A stretch of DNA of 20,338 nt, taken from NCBI GenBank assembly GCA_041476545.1, contig JBGOTP010000050.1:1-20338 (forward strand), written 5' to 3'. Below, one piece after another: positions 9,852 to 16,464 of this stretch (within the stretch, counting starts at the first letter, position 1; the number at the start of each line of letters is the position of its first letter). The position numbers and the translations under genes are program-made. The notes below the pieces were generated by a model. It searched no databases. It saw only the letters and a program-made list of their open reading frames with translations, and had not been told where the DNA came from. The DNA comes from JBGOTP01 sp041476545 (GTDB taxonomy: Bacteria > Acidobacteriota > Vicinamibacteria > Vicinamibacterales > CAVVIG01).

Positions 9852-10202
9852 ATGAGCAGAGCAGGTGTTTTTCGCAGGGCGGCGGTCGCCGCAGGATTGG
9901 CCCTCGCATGTGCGTCGATCGTTGGCACTCCCGTCTTTGCACAGGGGGCGCAGGAGGCGGCCGGCGCAGGCGCTGCGGCGTCGATGAGCCTGGCCTACCT
10001 CGGTGCGGCGGTCGGTCTTGGCATGATCGTCATCGGCGCCGGCCTTGGCATCGGCAAGTTTGCCGCGGCTGCCGCTGAAGGCATCGCGCGCCAGCCGAGC
10101 GCGGCCGCGCAAATCACCGGCGCGGTGAACCTGCCGCTGTTCCTGCTCGAAGGCGTCGCGATCATCGCGGAGGTCGGCGTCCTTCTGATCGTATTGAAGT
10201 AG
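9852..10202 (+). CDS. atpE: ATP synthase subunit c with N-terminal signal peptide
   Basis: This is the c-ring proteolipid, 116 residues instead of the usual 70-90. The extra part is an N-terminal signal-like sequence: positive MSRAGVFRR, a hydrophobic core to about residue 26, and a likely signal peptidase I site after Ala30 (PVFA-Q). The mature part has two helices joined by the ARQP loop. Helix 1 carries GAGLGIGKF. Helix 2 places Glu100 eighteen residues after the loop proline, the position of the ion-binding carboxylate in E. coli (Asp61). Unusually, a second glutamate, Glu107, lies seven residues further on (LLEGVAIIAEVG). No Gln/Ser/Thr sodium-binding signature is seen, so protons are the likelier ion. 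The ribosome-binding site AAAGGATG precedes the ATG. Confidence 0.93.
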   Translation: MSRAGVFRRAAVAAGLALACASIVGTPVFAQGAQEAAGAGAAASMSLAYLGAAVGLGMIVIGAGLGIGKFAAAAAEGIARQPSAAAQITGAVNLPLFLLEGVAIIAEVGVLLIVLK

Positions 10203-10204
10203 TC

Positions 10205-10708
10205 ATGGATAACCCGCTTCTTCGGCCCGATCCCGGACTTTTCGTCTGGACGCTCCTCACGTTTCTGGTCCTGCTGACGGCGCTGGCGAAATTCGCGTGG
10301 GGGCCGCTGCTGAAGGCGCTCGAGAGCCGTCAGCAGGCGATCCGGCAGTCGCTCGACGATGCGGAAAAGGCCAGACTGGAGCTGGGGCGGGTGCAGCAGG
10401 AATCGCTGCAGGTCCTCCGGCAGGCGCGCGTCGATGCGGAGTCGATTATCGCCAGCAGCCGCTCAGATGCTGAGCGGCTGAGGGAAGAGATGAAGCAGAG
10501 CGCGAGAGCGGAAGCCGCCACACTGCTGAAGAACGCCGAGCGCCAGATTCAGCTGGAAACCGACCGCGCGCTCCAGCAGATCCGTCATGAAGCCGTCGAT
10601 CTGTCGGTCGCCATCGCCTCGAAGCTCCTTCAGCGCAATCTCAAGAAGGAAGACAACGAACGGCTGATCGAAGACGCCCTCAAGCAGGTCGACGCCCGCC
10701 GCCATTGA
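10205..10708 (+). CDS. atpF: ATP synthase subunit b
   Basis: This 167-residue peripheral-stalk subunit has one N-terminal membrane helix (FVWTLLTFLVLLTALAKFAW) followed by a long charged coiled coil rich in Glu, Arg, Gln and Ala. That is the normal b-subunit layout with normal length. Only one b gene is present; I see no b' paralogue. The ATG is 2 bp after the atpE stop. The delta, alpha, gamma, beta and epsilon genes do not follow, because the next gene is convergent and only 3 bp away, so the F1 genes must be elsewhere. A perfect 11-bp inverted repeat lies inside the coding region at 10456-10480. Confidence 0.94.
   Translation: MDNPLLRPDPGLFVWTLLTFLVLLTALAKFAWGPLLKALESRQQAIRQSLDDAEKARLELGRVQQESLQVLRQARVDAESIIASSRSDAERLREEMKQSARAEAATLLKNAERQIQLETDRALQQIRHEAVDLSVAIASKLLQRNLKKEDNERLIEDALKQVDARRH
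10456..10480. repeat. Perfect 11-bp inverted repeat inside atpF
   Basis: CAGCCGCTCAG at 10456-10466 and its exact reverse complement CTGAGCGGCTG at 10470-10480 are separated by only ATG. This would fold into a very stable hairpin in the mRNA, in the middle of the coiled-coil coding region. No U-tract follows, so it is not a canonical terminator. It could slow ribosomes or protect the upstream message; either role is inference. Confidence 0.85.
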
Positions 10709-10711
10709 GGG

Positions 10712-12937
10712 CTATTGCGCCGGTCGGCTGGCGGGCCGCGGCTGCGTCGACTCGAACAGCCGATGTGCCTCGGCCCTGACGGCCGCGGCTCGGCGCGGCT
10801 CAGCGAACGTCTCCCAGAGACGGGCCGCCAGCTGGTAGGTACCCGGCGTGGGCGAGATGCGGGTCAGTGCCGAGATCGCCTCGCCAGCTTCGCCCGGCCT
10901 CCCGGTGTTTTGATAGACAATCGCAAGGGCCGCGCGCGTGCGGCTATCTTGAGGGAAATACGTGAGTTCCTCGAGGAACTCGCGCTCGGCCTCCGGGTAT
11001 CGCTTGAGGCGACTGAGGGCATCCCCCGCATAAAAGTGCAGTCCGGCGATCGGTGGGCCGTGCAGGCGGCTCAGTTCTTCGACAGCCTTCTCGAAAATCG
11101 GCAGCGAATCAATCAGGCGTCCTTGCGCGTACAGCAGGCGAGCCTCGACGAAGTCCGGCATCGGCTGTGTCGGGTCCGCTTCGCAGACGAGGGCGGCCTC
11201 ATCGCGGGCCGAAGCGGGATCCCGGCGGGCCAGAGCAATCTCGGCGAGCACGGCGTGGGCGGCCGCCTGCTCCCGCCGACTCGAACCTGAATCGGGCCGT
11301 GCCACGAGCGCTGCCTGATGCCGCGCCTCCTCCAAACGCTGCCGCCGAAGCAGCGCGGTAGCCGCGCCAAGGCGTGCGCCTGCAGCGTCCGGTTCGAGCG
11401 CCAGGATTCGTTTGTAGGCCGCCGCCGCCTGATCGTCACGTCCTGCTTGGGTGGCGAACCTGGCAAGCTGACCCCACAGGTCCGTCCTTCCGGGCTCCGT
11501 GCGAAGTGCGACTCGAAGCAGGTCCATGGCTTCGGACCATTTGCGCGAGACACCGAGCCGTACCGCGGCCCGGTACGTTTCGACGACGGGATACCTGTCT
11601 TTCGGATCGAGTGGCGCAGCGGTAGGGTCGTTCCACGCCGTGCTGTCCGCGCCGCCACCCACGTAGCCGAGCGCGTCGAGGTGTTCGCGCTGCTCGGCGG
11701 ACACCGCCGTCTGCGGCGGGACAGCGACACCCGCGCCGAACTGCTTCAGATCGTGGCGCAGCGGATCGATGATGTCGGCTGGCGCCGTCTCGGCGAGATT
11801 GTCCCGTTCCTCCGGATCGCTCTGCAGGTCGTACAGTTCCTCACGGGGCGCTCGAATGTAGCGATACCTGCCGTCGGTAATCGACGTGAGCTCACTCCAG
11901 CCGAAGTGATACCGCGCGTACAGCGACTCCGAGTACACCATCCGCCGGTTCAGCGTCCCGCTGCCATCGAGGAGCGGCTTGAGCGATCGCCCGCTGAGGC
12001 GGGAGGATACGGGAGCTTTGGCCAGATCCAGAATGGTCGGTACCACGTCCACATGCTGAACAAGATCGGCGACGCGGCGTCCGGCACCTTCCGCCGCTGC
12101 CTGCTTGATGATGAGGGGAACGCGGAGTGCTTCCTCGTAGACGAACAGGCCGTCACCTTCCTCGCCGTGGTCGCCGAGTCCTTCGCCGTGGTCCGACACC
12201 AGGATGATCGTCGAGCGGTCGTAGAGCTGATGCGCCTTGAGATACCGGATCAACCGGCCGACGGCGTCGTCGGCGCTGGCAACCTGAGCATCGTAGGGGG
12301 AGTACTCCGCGAACCGGCGGTCGGTCAGGTGCGGCGCGTGCGGTTCGTACAGATGCAGGAAGAGGAAGAGACGCTGCGTGTCGACGTGGTCGAGCCATCG
12401 CTCCGCAATGGCCTCGGATGCCTGGCCACTGCGACGAAGTTCGCCGAGCGCTGAGTCGGGCGAGGCGGGTGGCATCTCCGCATCGAAGAAGGTAAAGCCT
12501 TGACCGATGCCCGTCTCCTTCCGAAGGACGTAGGTGGAGACCACGGCTGCGGTCGCAAACCCTCGGTCGCGCAGCATTTCCGGCAGCAACCGTTCCTCGT
12601 CCTTCACGACGAAGCCGACGTTGTCGCGCACACCGGTTTCAAACGGCAGCCGGCCCGACAGCAGCGACACATGGGCCGGGAGCGTCTGCGGTGTGTGGGA
12701 GTAGGCGCGCTCGAAGACAACCCCGTCGGCCGCGAGCGTATCGATGGCAGGCGTGCGGACCTTGCCGTACCCGTAGACGGGCAGGTGGTCGGTCCTCAGC
12801 CCATCGATGGAAATCAGAATGATGGGGCCGTTGACCGGCGCGGAGGCACGTGCATACCGCCAGCCGCCGACGGCCGCCAGTCCGGTTGCCAATGCGACCA
12901 GACCAAGGATAAACGTGTAGCGGAAGGGGCGAGACAC
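10712..12937 (-). CDS. Membrane-anchored sulfatase-fold hydrolase/transferase fused to TPR repeats
   Basis: This 741-residue protein has an N-terminal membrane anchor (about residues 8-27), an alkaline phosphatase/sulfatase superfamily domain (about 38-400) and a C-terminal tetratricopeptide repeat region (about 450-730). Metal-site motifs are ISIDGLRTDH (Asp45) and SDHGEGLGDHGE (Asp249, His250). At the nucleophile position the sequence reads TLPAH (Thr85, Pro87, His89) instead of the CxPxR or SxPxR needed to make formylglycine. A true sulfatase is therefore unlikely; a phosphodiesterase, phosphatase or phospho-group transferase with a Thr nucleophile fits better. The catalytic domain should face the periplasm. 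The GTG start at 12937 directly follows the stop of the upstream TPR gene with no gap, so the two are probably cotranslated and may work together. The substrate is unknown. Confidence 0.85.
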   Translation of the reverse strand: MSRPFRYTFILGLVALATGLAAVGGWRYARASAPVNGPIILISIDGLRTDHLPVYGYGKVRTPAIDTLAADGVVFERAYSHTPQTLPAHVSLLSGRLPFETGVRDNVGFVVKDEERLLPEMLRDRGFATAAVVSTYVLRKETGIGQGFTFFDAEMPPASPDSALGELRRSGQASEAIAERWLDHVDTQRLFLFLHLYEPHAPHLTDRRFAEYSPYDAQVASADDAVGRLIRYLKAHQLYDRSTIILVSDHGEGLGDHGEEGDGLFVYEEALRVPLIIKQAAAEGAGRRVADLVQHVDVVPTILDLAKAPVSSRLSGRSLKPLLDGSGTLNRRMVYSESLYARYHFGWSELTSITDGRYRYIRAPREELYDLQSDPEERDNLAETAPADIIDPLRHDLKQFGAGVAVPPQTAVSAEQREHLDALGYVGGGADSTAWNDPTAAPLDPKDRYPVVETYRAAVRLGVSRKWSEAMDLLRVALRTEPGRTDLWGQLARFATQAGRDDQAAAAYKRILALEPDAAGARLGAATALLRRQRLEEARHQAALVARPDSGSSRREQAAAHAVLAEIALARRDPASARDEAALVCEADPTQPMPDFVEARLLYAQGRLIDSLPIFEKAVEELSRLHGPPIAGLHFYAGDALSRLKRYPEAEREFLEELTYFPQDSRTRAALAIVYQNTGRPGEAGEAISALTRISPTPGTYQLAARLWETFAEPRRAAAVRAEAHRLFESTQPRPASRPAQ

Positions 12938-13879
12938 CTACTTGTTCAACTGATCGATAGCGGTCTTCGCCAGACTGGCCTCGGGGGACACTGGGTCGAC
13001 GGCGATCGCCTTGGTCATGAAATCCGCAGCCGCAGCCTTGTCGCCCTGCTTGATCGCGCTCAGGCCCAGCTTGTAGAGCGGCTTTCCCCACGACGGGTCG
13101 GCGGCCGTGGCCTTCTGGTACCACTTCATGGCCTCGGTGGTGTCGCCCTTCGCGAATTTCACCTCGCCAAGATAGTAGAACGTCTCCCGCCCGGCCGTCG
13201 GATCCTCTGCTGCCTTCGTGAGCACCTCGTCCGCCGCGGCCATGTCGCCCTTGTCCACGTTGGCGGTGCCAATGCCGACCCTGGCCCTTTCGTTGCCGGG
13301 ATCAACCCGCAGCAGCTCGCGATACGTGGAAATCGCCGAGTCGTACTGCCCCTTGCCACGATACGCCGCCGCAATCTGCAGGTTGATGGCGCTGAGCGAC
13401 GGGTTCTTCGCCGCGATCGCCTGGTAAGCGGCCACTGCGTCGTCCCATCGCTTCTGGTTGAACAGCGCCTCTGCTGCCGTAAGGTCCGCCTGCAGGTCCT
13501 TGGCCGACACGCTGCCGAGCGGTCCCATCCCAGTGCTGTTGCGCCGGATGGCGATGGTGATCGGCGGATTCGCATTGTTGCCTGAGCGAAGCGTCACCGT
13601 GCCTGCCTCGGGGAGATAGCCGGGAGCCGCCGCCATCATCCGCCAGCGGCCCGTCCGGAGGCCAATCATCGTAAAGCGGCCCTTTTCGTCCGTGGACGCC
13701 GTAAAGGTCTGCCCCAGATTCTCACTCTCCGCGGTGACGGTGGCGGCCTTGATGGCTTTTCCGGCGTCGTCGACGACGGTGCCCGCGATTCTCGCCAGTT
13801 GAGCCGAGGCGCGACTCGCCATGGCCGTGACGCAGAGGAAGATGAGCGCGATGCGCGAGCGCCGTGAACCAAAGCGCAT
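12938..13879 (-). CDS. Secreted carboxypeptidase-regulatory-like domain/TPR protein
   Basis: This 313-residue protein has a signal peptide ending near ASA-Q (residue 26). Next comes a beta-sandwich carboxypeptidase-regulatory-like domain (about 30-100, with IAGTVVDDAGKAIKAATV and DEKGRFTMIGLRTGRWRM), then at least four TPR units (about 120-310). It is probably a periplasmic scaffold. The start at ATG 13879 was chosen because it begins the signal peptide MRFGSRRSRIALIFLCV. An alternative ATG at 13918 adds 13 residues and a further in-frame start at 14041 would run into the DUF420 gene. The stop abuts the GTG of the sulfatase-fold gene, itself TPR-bearing, suggesting a functional pair. No enzymatic residues are recognised, and the partner is unknown. 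Confidence 0.82.
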   Translation of the reverse strand: MRFGSRRSRIALIFLCVTAMASRASAQLARIAGTVVDDAGKAIKAATVTAESENLGQTFTASTDEKGRFTMIGLRTGRWRMMAAAPGYLPEAGTVTLRSGNNANPPITIAIRRNSTGMGPLGSVSAKDLQADLTAAEALFNQKRWDDAVAAYQAIAAKNPSLSAINLQIAAAYRGKGQYDSAISTYRELLRVDPGNERARVGIGTANVDKGDMAAADEVLTKAAEDPTAGRETFYYLGEVKFAKGDTTEAMKWYQKATAADPSWGKPLYKLGLSAIKQGDKAAAADFMTKAIAVDPVSPEASLAKTAIDQLNK

Positions 13880-13920
13880 GGTCGAAACCCCGTGTAAACG
13901 GTAAAGAGGCGTTGTCATGC

Positions 13921-13926
13921 AGTATA
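13921..13926 (-). promoter_or_regulatory. Possible -10 element before the TPR/sulfatase-fold gene pair
   Basis: Read on the minus strand, TATACT lies 41 bp before the chosen start of the TPR protein, in the 52-bp gap after the DUF420 gene. It sits in AGATATACTGC, the same 11-mer that surrounds the -10-like element before the Fo genes. I find no -35 at a normal distance, so this is a weak candidate for a separate promoter of the last two genes. Confidence 0.25.
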
Positions 13927-13931
13927 TCTGA

Positions 13932-14357
13932 TTAGAGCAGCCAGGCCGGCTGGTACAACAACGTGTAGACCAACACGCCGGTGACGGATACGTACAGCCA
14001 GATCGGAAGGGTCCATCGCGCAATGGCGCGGTGCCGTGCATAACGTGCCTTCAAGCCGCGCGAGAGCGTGATGATGGCCAGCGGCAGGACCGTCGCCGCG
14101 AGCGTGACGTGCGTAATCAGGATCGTGAAATAAAGCGGCCGCACGAAGCCCTGACGCGTGAAACGCACCGAGCCCACCTGCGCGTGATAGACGATGTATG
14201 AAACCAGGAACGCCGACGATGTAATGAACGCGCTGATCATGCACATACGGTGCTGGCGGACGTGCCCGCTCCGAATGAGGAGATAGCCGGTGACCAGCAG
14301 GACGCCAGACAAGGCATTCAGCGTCGCATTCAGGGCCGGCAGATCGTGGACGGTCAT
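13932..14357 (-). CDS. DUF420 membrane protein, CtaM/YozB-like oxidase assembly factor
   Basis: This 141-residue protein has four to five membrane helices and the histidine pattern of DUF420: His in VRQHRMCM, in VSYIVYHAQVG, in ILITHVTLA and in RHRAIARWTLPIWLYVSVTG. Members of this family (YozB in Bacillus, CtaM in Staphylococcus) are needed for maturation of heme-A-type oxidases. The position just after ctaA and ctaB supports that role here. The ATG at 14357 is preceded on the coding strand by the CTGAGAG heptamer repeat, which can pair with an upstream sequence in a 17-bp stem. Its translation may therefore be conditional (inference). The family call is firm; the precise biochemical step is not known. 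Confidence 0.85.
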   Translation of the reverse strand: MTVHDLPALNATLNALSGVLLVTGYLLIRSGHVRQHRMCMISAFITSSAFLVSYIVYHAQVGSVRFTRQGFVRPLYFTILITHVTLAATVLPLAIITLSRGLKARYARHRAIARWTLPIWLYVSVTGVLVYTLLYQPAWLL

Positions 14358-14365
14358 GTAGAAGA

Positions 14366-14437
14366 AGCTCTCAGCTCTCAGCCCGTGCCCTCTGGCGGAA
14401 CGGCGAGCCGATGGCTGATAGCCGAAAGCTGAAAGCT
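14366..14437 (-). promoter_or_regulatory. RNA hairpin and heptamer repeats in the ctaB-DUF420 spacer
   Basis: In the sense (minus-strand) RNA, AGCUUUCAGCUUUCGGC (complement of 14421-14437) can pair along all 17 positions with GCUGAGAGCUGAGAGCU (complement of 14366-14382), using three G-U pairs. The loop is 38 nt. On the opposite strand the wobble positions become mismatches, so the fold is strand-specific. The 3' arm ends 8 nt before the DUF420 AUG and contains the only GA-rich sequence there, so the stem could hide the ribosome-binding region. The pairing is seen; regulation is inferred. The same 17-mer arm sequence recurs before nuoK. Confidence 0.6.
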
Positions 14438-14448
14438 GACAGCTGTTT

Positions 14449-15372
14449 TCAGTGAAACACCATCATCGCGACCCAGATCAACGGCAAATAGACGATCGAC
14501 CCGAAGAACAGCCGTCGGGCTGTCGTTTCGGATCTGTCGAACGCGAAACGGACGGACAGCCAGAGCATCGCCACCCCCAGCACGAACGCGATCCAGAGAT
14601 AGGCCCAACCGCTGACACTCACGAGTGTCGGCATCAGGCTCGCCGGTAGCAACGCCGCTGCGTAGATGACGGCCTGGCGGCCGGTTCGTCGCCCGTCGGG
14701 CTCGATGACCGGGAGCATCGGAAAGCCCGCCTGTTGATAGTCGTCGCGGTACAGCCAGGCGATGGCCATGAAATGAGGAATCTGCCAGAGGAAGACGATG
14801 GCGAACAACGCCAGGCCGCCGGCAGAGACACTCCCGTGCGCGGCCGTCCATCCAATGAGCGGCGGGAGCGCGCCGGGCACGGCGCCGACGAGCGTTGCGG
14901 CCGAGGATCGTCTCTTGAGCGGCGTGTAAATGAAGAGATACACGACGATGGTGATCAGGGCGAGCGCGGCGGCGAGCAGGTTCGCCGCGAACATCAAGGC
15001 TCCAACCCCCGCGGTCGCAAGGACTACGCCGAAAACGCGCGCATCCCCCGTCGTGACCCGGCCGTCAGGCAGGGGCCGCGTGCGCGTGCGGCGCATCAGC
15101 GCGTCGGTATCGCGTTCGTAGACCTGGTTCAGGACGGAGGCACCGCCCGCGACGAGCGCCGTGCCCGCGACCGCGGCGGCCATCGGGACAATTGGAATGC
15201 CTGAAATGCCCTCTAGGCCGCGGGGCACACCGAGGTAATAGCCGGCTGCGCTCGTCGCCACGACCAGAAAGTTCAGGCGCGGCTTTGTCAGCTCGAGGAA
15301 GGCGCTGAAGAGCCGCGGCCGGCGATCGAGGGTCAACGAAATGGGTGCGACATCGGCGCGGGCATCCTTCAC
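14449..15372 (-). CDS. ctaB: Protoheme IX farnesyltransferase (heme O synthase)
   Basis: This 307-residue UbiA-superfamily membrane enzyme adds a farnesyl group to heme B to make heme O, the precursor of heme A. The substrate and metal motifs are visible as LNQVYERDTDALMRRTRTRP (Asn82, Asp88, Asp90) and in the segment YTPLKRRSSAATLVGAVPGALPPLIGW. The N-terminal FLELTKPRLNFLVVATSAAGY is typical. The start is GTG 15372, overlapping the ctaA stop by 4 bp (GTGA), so ctaA and ctaB are coupled. The length is normal. A 91-bp spacer with a strong potential hairpin separates it from the DUF420 gene. Confidence 0.96.
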   Translation of the reverse strand: MKDARADVAPISLTLDRRPRLFSAFLELTKPRLNFLVVATSAAGYYLGVPRGLEGISGIPIVPMAAAVAGTALVAGGASVLNQVYERDTDALMRRTRTRPLPDGRVTTGDARVFGVVLATAGVGALMFAANLLAAALALITIVVYLFIYTPLKRRSSAATLVGAVPGALPPLIGWTAAHGSVSAGGLALFAIVFLWQIPHFMAIAWLYRDDYQQAGFPMLPVIEPDGRRTGRQAVIYAAALLPASLMPTLVSVSGWAYLWIAFVLGVAMLWLSVRFAFDRSETTARRLFFGSIVYLPLIWVAMMVFH

Positions 15373-16358
15373 GCTCGGATCTCCCCGGGATTCATGGCGT
15401 CCGTTGCGTCTGTGGCGTTCGGCTTCAGCCTGGTGGTGGTCGCGTTCGGCGTCAGCCGGACGGCGTCAGCAAACTTCACTCGCCAGCTGCGGAGTGTCGT
15501 GACGAGCGAGGTGGTCAGCACAAGCGCGCCGCACACGACGTGCGCGCTGTTGATCCACACATTGCGTCTGCTGAGGACGGTGAGCGCGCCGAGCGTGATC
15601 TGGGCCGCGACCAGCAGGACCATCAACGCCGATGGACCGAGGAGCGCAGCCCGGCGGCTGTGGTGATACCAGACGTGCGAGGATGTCGTGAGGATACTCA
15701 GCGTGACCAGGAGCGCGCCGACGCGGTGCGCGAAGTGCACCGCGATTCTGGCATCCCAGTGGTCGGGAATCACGTGGCCGAACATCAGTGGGAAGTCCGG
15801 AATCGCCAGGCCTGCGCCGGTGTGCCGCATCGCCGCTCCCACCAAAATCTGCACGTAGACGAGGACACTCGTCGCGGTCGCCGCTCGTCGCAGCATCGCG
15901 TCGTCCACCGGCCCCTCGTCGTGGATCCATCCTGGCGATGTGAACAGGGCGATGGCGACGGTGAGGCAGAAGAAGATCTCTGCGAGCCCCGCATGCGCCG
16001 TCGAGATGGCCGCCGGAAGGAAGAAGAGAACCGTCAGGCCGCCGAGGACTCCCTGCAGAATGACGGCGCCGAGCGCTGCCGCACCGAGACGCTTGAGCCA
16101 GCGGCGCGGTTCGGCCATCCACAGCCACGCCGCGAGCACGATGGTAAGGAATCCAACCGTGCTGGCGATCAGCCGGTGGCCGTGCTCGTAGAGAATGCCG
16201 CCGACCCATTTGGATGGCGGGAACGTGAACATGTTCCAGCCGTACGTCGTTGGCCAGTCGGGGACGGAGAGTCCCGAGTCAGTGCTGGTCACCAGACTGC
16301 CCGCCAGCACCAGGACGACCGTGCAGGCGGCAACGAGCTTCGCAAATCTGTGGAGCAT
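15369..16358 (-). CDS. ctaA: Heme A synthase
   Basis: This 329-residue eight-helix membrane enzyme oxidises the C8 methyl of heme O to make heme A. Family marks are GSLVTSTDSGLSVPDWPTTYG, the heme-ligand histidines in EHGHR (His59, His61), STAHAGLAE (His122), HFAHRVGAL (His208, His211) and NSAHVVCGA (His273). The first extracytoplasmic loop has no cysteine pair, so it belongs to the type without that disulfide. The tail after residue 300 (VRLTPNATTTRLKPNATDATDAM...) is extra sequence made of diverged palindromic repeat units. The ATG at 16358 follows GAGAG directly. It overlaps ctaB by 4 bp. A strong hairpin lies in the 106-bp spacer upstream. Confidence 0.95.
   Translation of the reverse strand: MLHRFAKLVAACTVVLVLAGSLVTSTDSGLSVPDWPTTYGWNMFTFPPSKWVGGILYEHGHRLIASTVGFLTIVLAAWLWMAEPRRWLKRLGAAALGAVILQGVLGGLTVLFFLPAAISTAHAGLAEIFFCLTVAIALFTSPGWIHDEGPVDDAMLRRAATATSVLVYVQILVGAAMRHTGAGLAIPDFPLMFGHVIPDHWDARIAVHFAHRVGALLVTLSILTTSSHVWYHHSRRAALLGPSALMVLLVAAQITLGALTVLSRRNVWINSAHVVCGALVLTTSLVTTLRSWRVKFADAVRLTPNATTTRLKPNATDATDAMNPGEIRA
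15412..15461 (-). repeat. Diverged RLKPDAT-type repeat pair at the 3' end of ctaA
   Basis: On the coding strand, GTCCGGCTGACGCCGAACGC (from 15461) and AGGCTGAAGCCGAACGCCAC (to 15412) resemble the nuoL repeat GTCCGGCTAAAGCCGGACGCCAC. They encode VRLTPNAT and TRLKPNAT. Each has G-to-A or similar changes that break part of the palindrome (CCGAAC instead of CCGGAC). They form most of the extra C-terminal tail of CtaA, consistent with an older insertion of the same element family. Confidence 0.65.
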
Positions 16359-16398
16359 CTCTCAGACTATCAGGCGAAGGATGGCGCAGACGCGGGTT

Positions 16399-16431
16399 CC
16401 GCCCCCTCGTCGGGCGGACTCGAGGGGGCGG
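16399..16431. repeat. 11-bp GC-rich inverted repeat between the cupredoxin-like gene and ctaA
   Basis: CCGCCCCCTCG at 16399-16409 and CGAGGGGGCGG at 16421-16431 are perfect inverted repeats with an 11-nt loop. A second small hairpin, GGCCC-CCAC-GGGCC, lies between it and the cupredoxin-like stop codon. On the transcribed strand no U-run follows the big stem, so it is not a textbook intrinsic terminator. It may mark the 3' end of the upstream message, protect it, or attenuate readthrough into ctaA. Confidence 0.7.
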
Positions 16432-16464
16432 CTTCCGCCGGCCCCCACGGGCCTTTGTAATCGT

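Noticed and set aside
9852..10202. Sodium-type c-ring
   Set aside because: The Gln in helix 1 and the Ser/Thr following the helix 2 glutamate that mark sodium binding are not present.
10456..10480. Hairpin in atpF considered as an intrinsic terminator
   Set aside because: It is inside the gene and has no following T-run.
10712..12937. True formylglycine-dependent sulfatase
   Set aside because: The nucleophile position is Thr in TLPAH, with no CxPxR or SxPxR motif.
11318..13585. Long plus-strand open frames (378 and 361 codons) opposite the sulfatase-fold and TPR genes
   Set aside because: The minus-strand proteins have clear signal peptides, motifs and tight gene spacing; the plus-strand frames show none.
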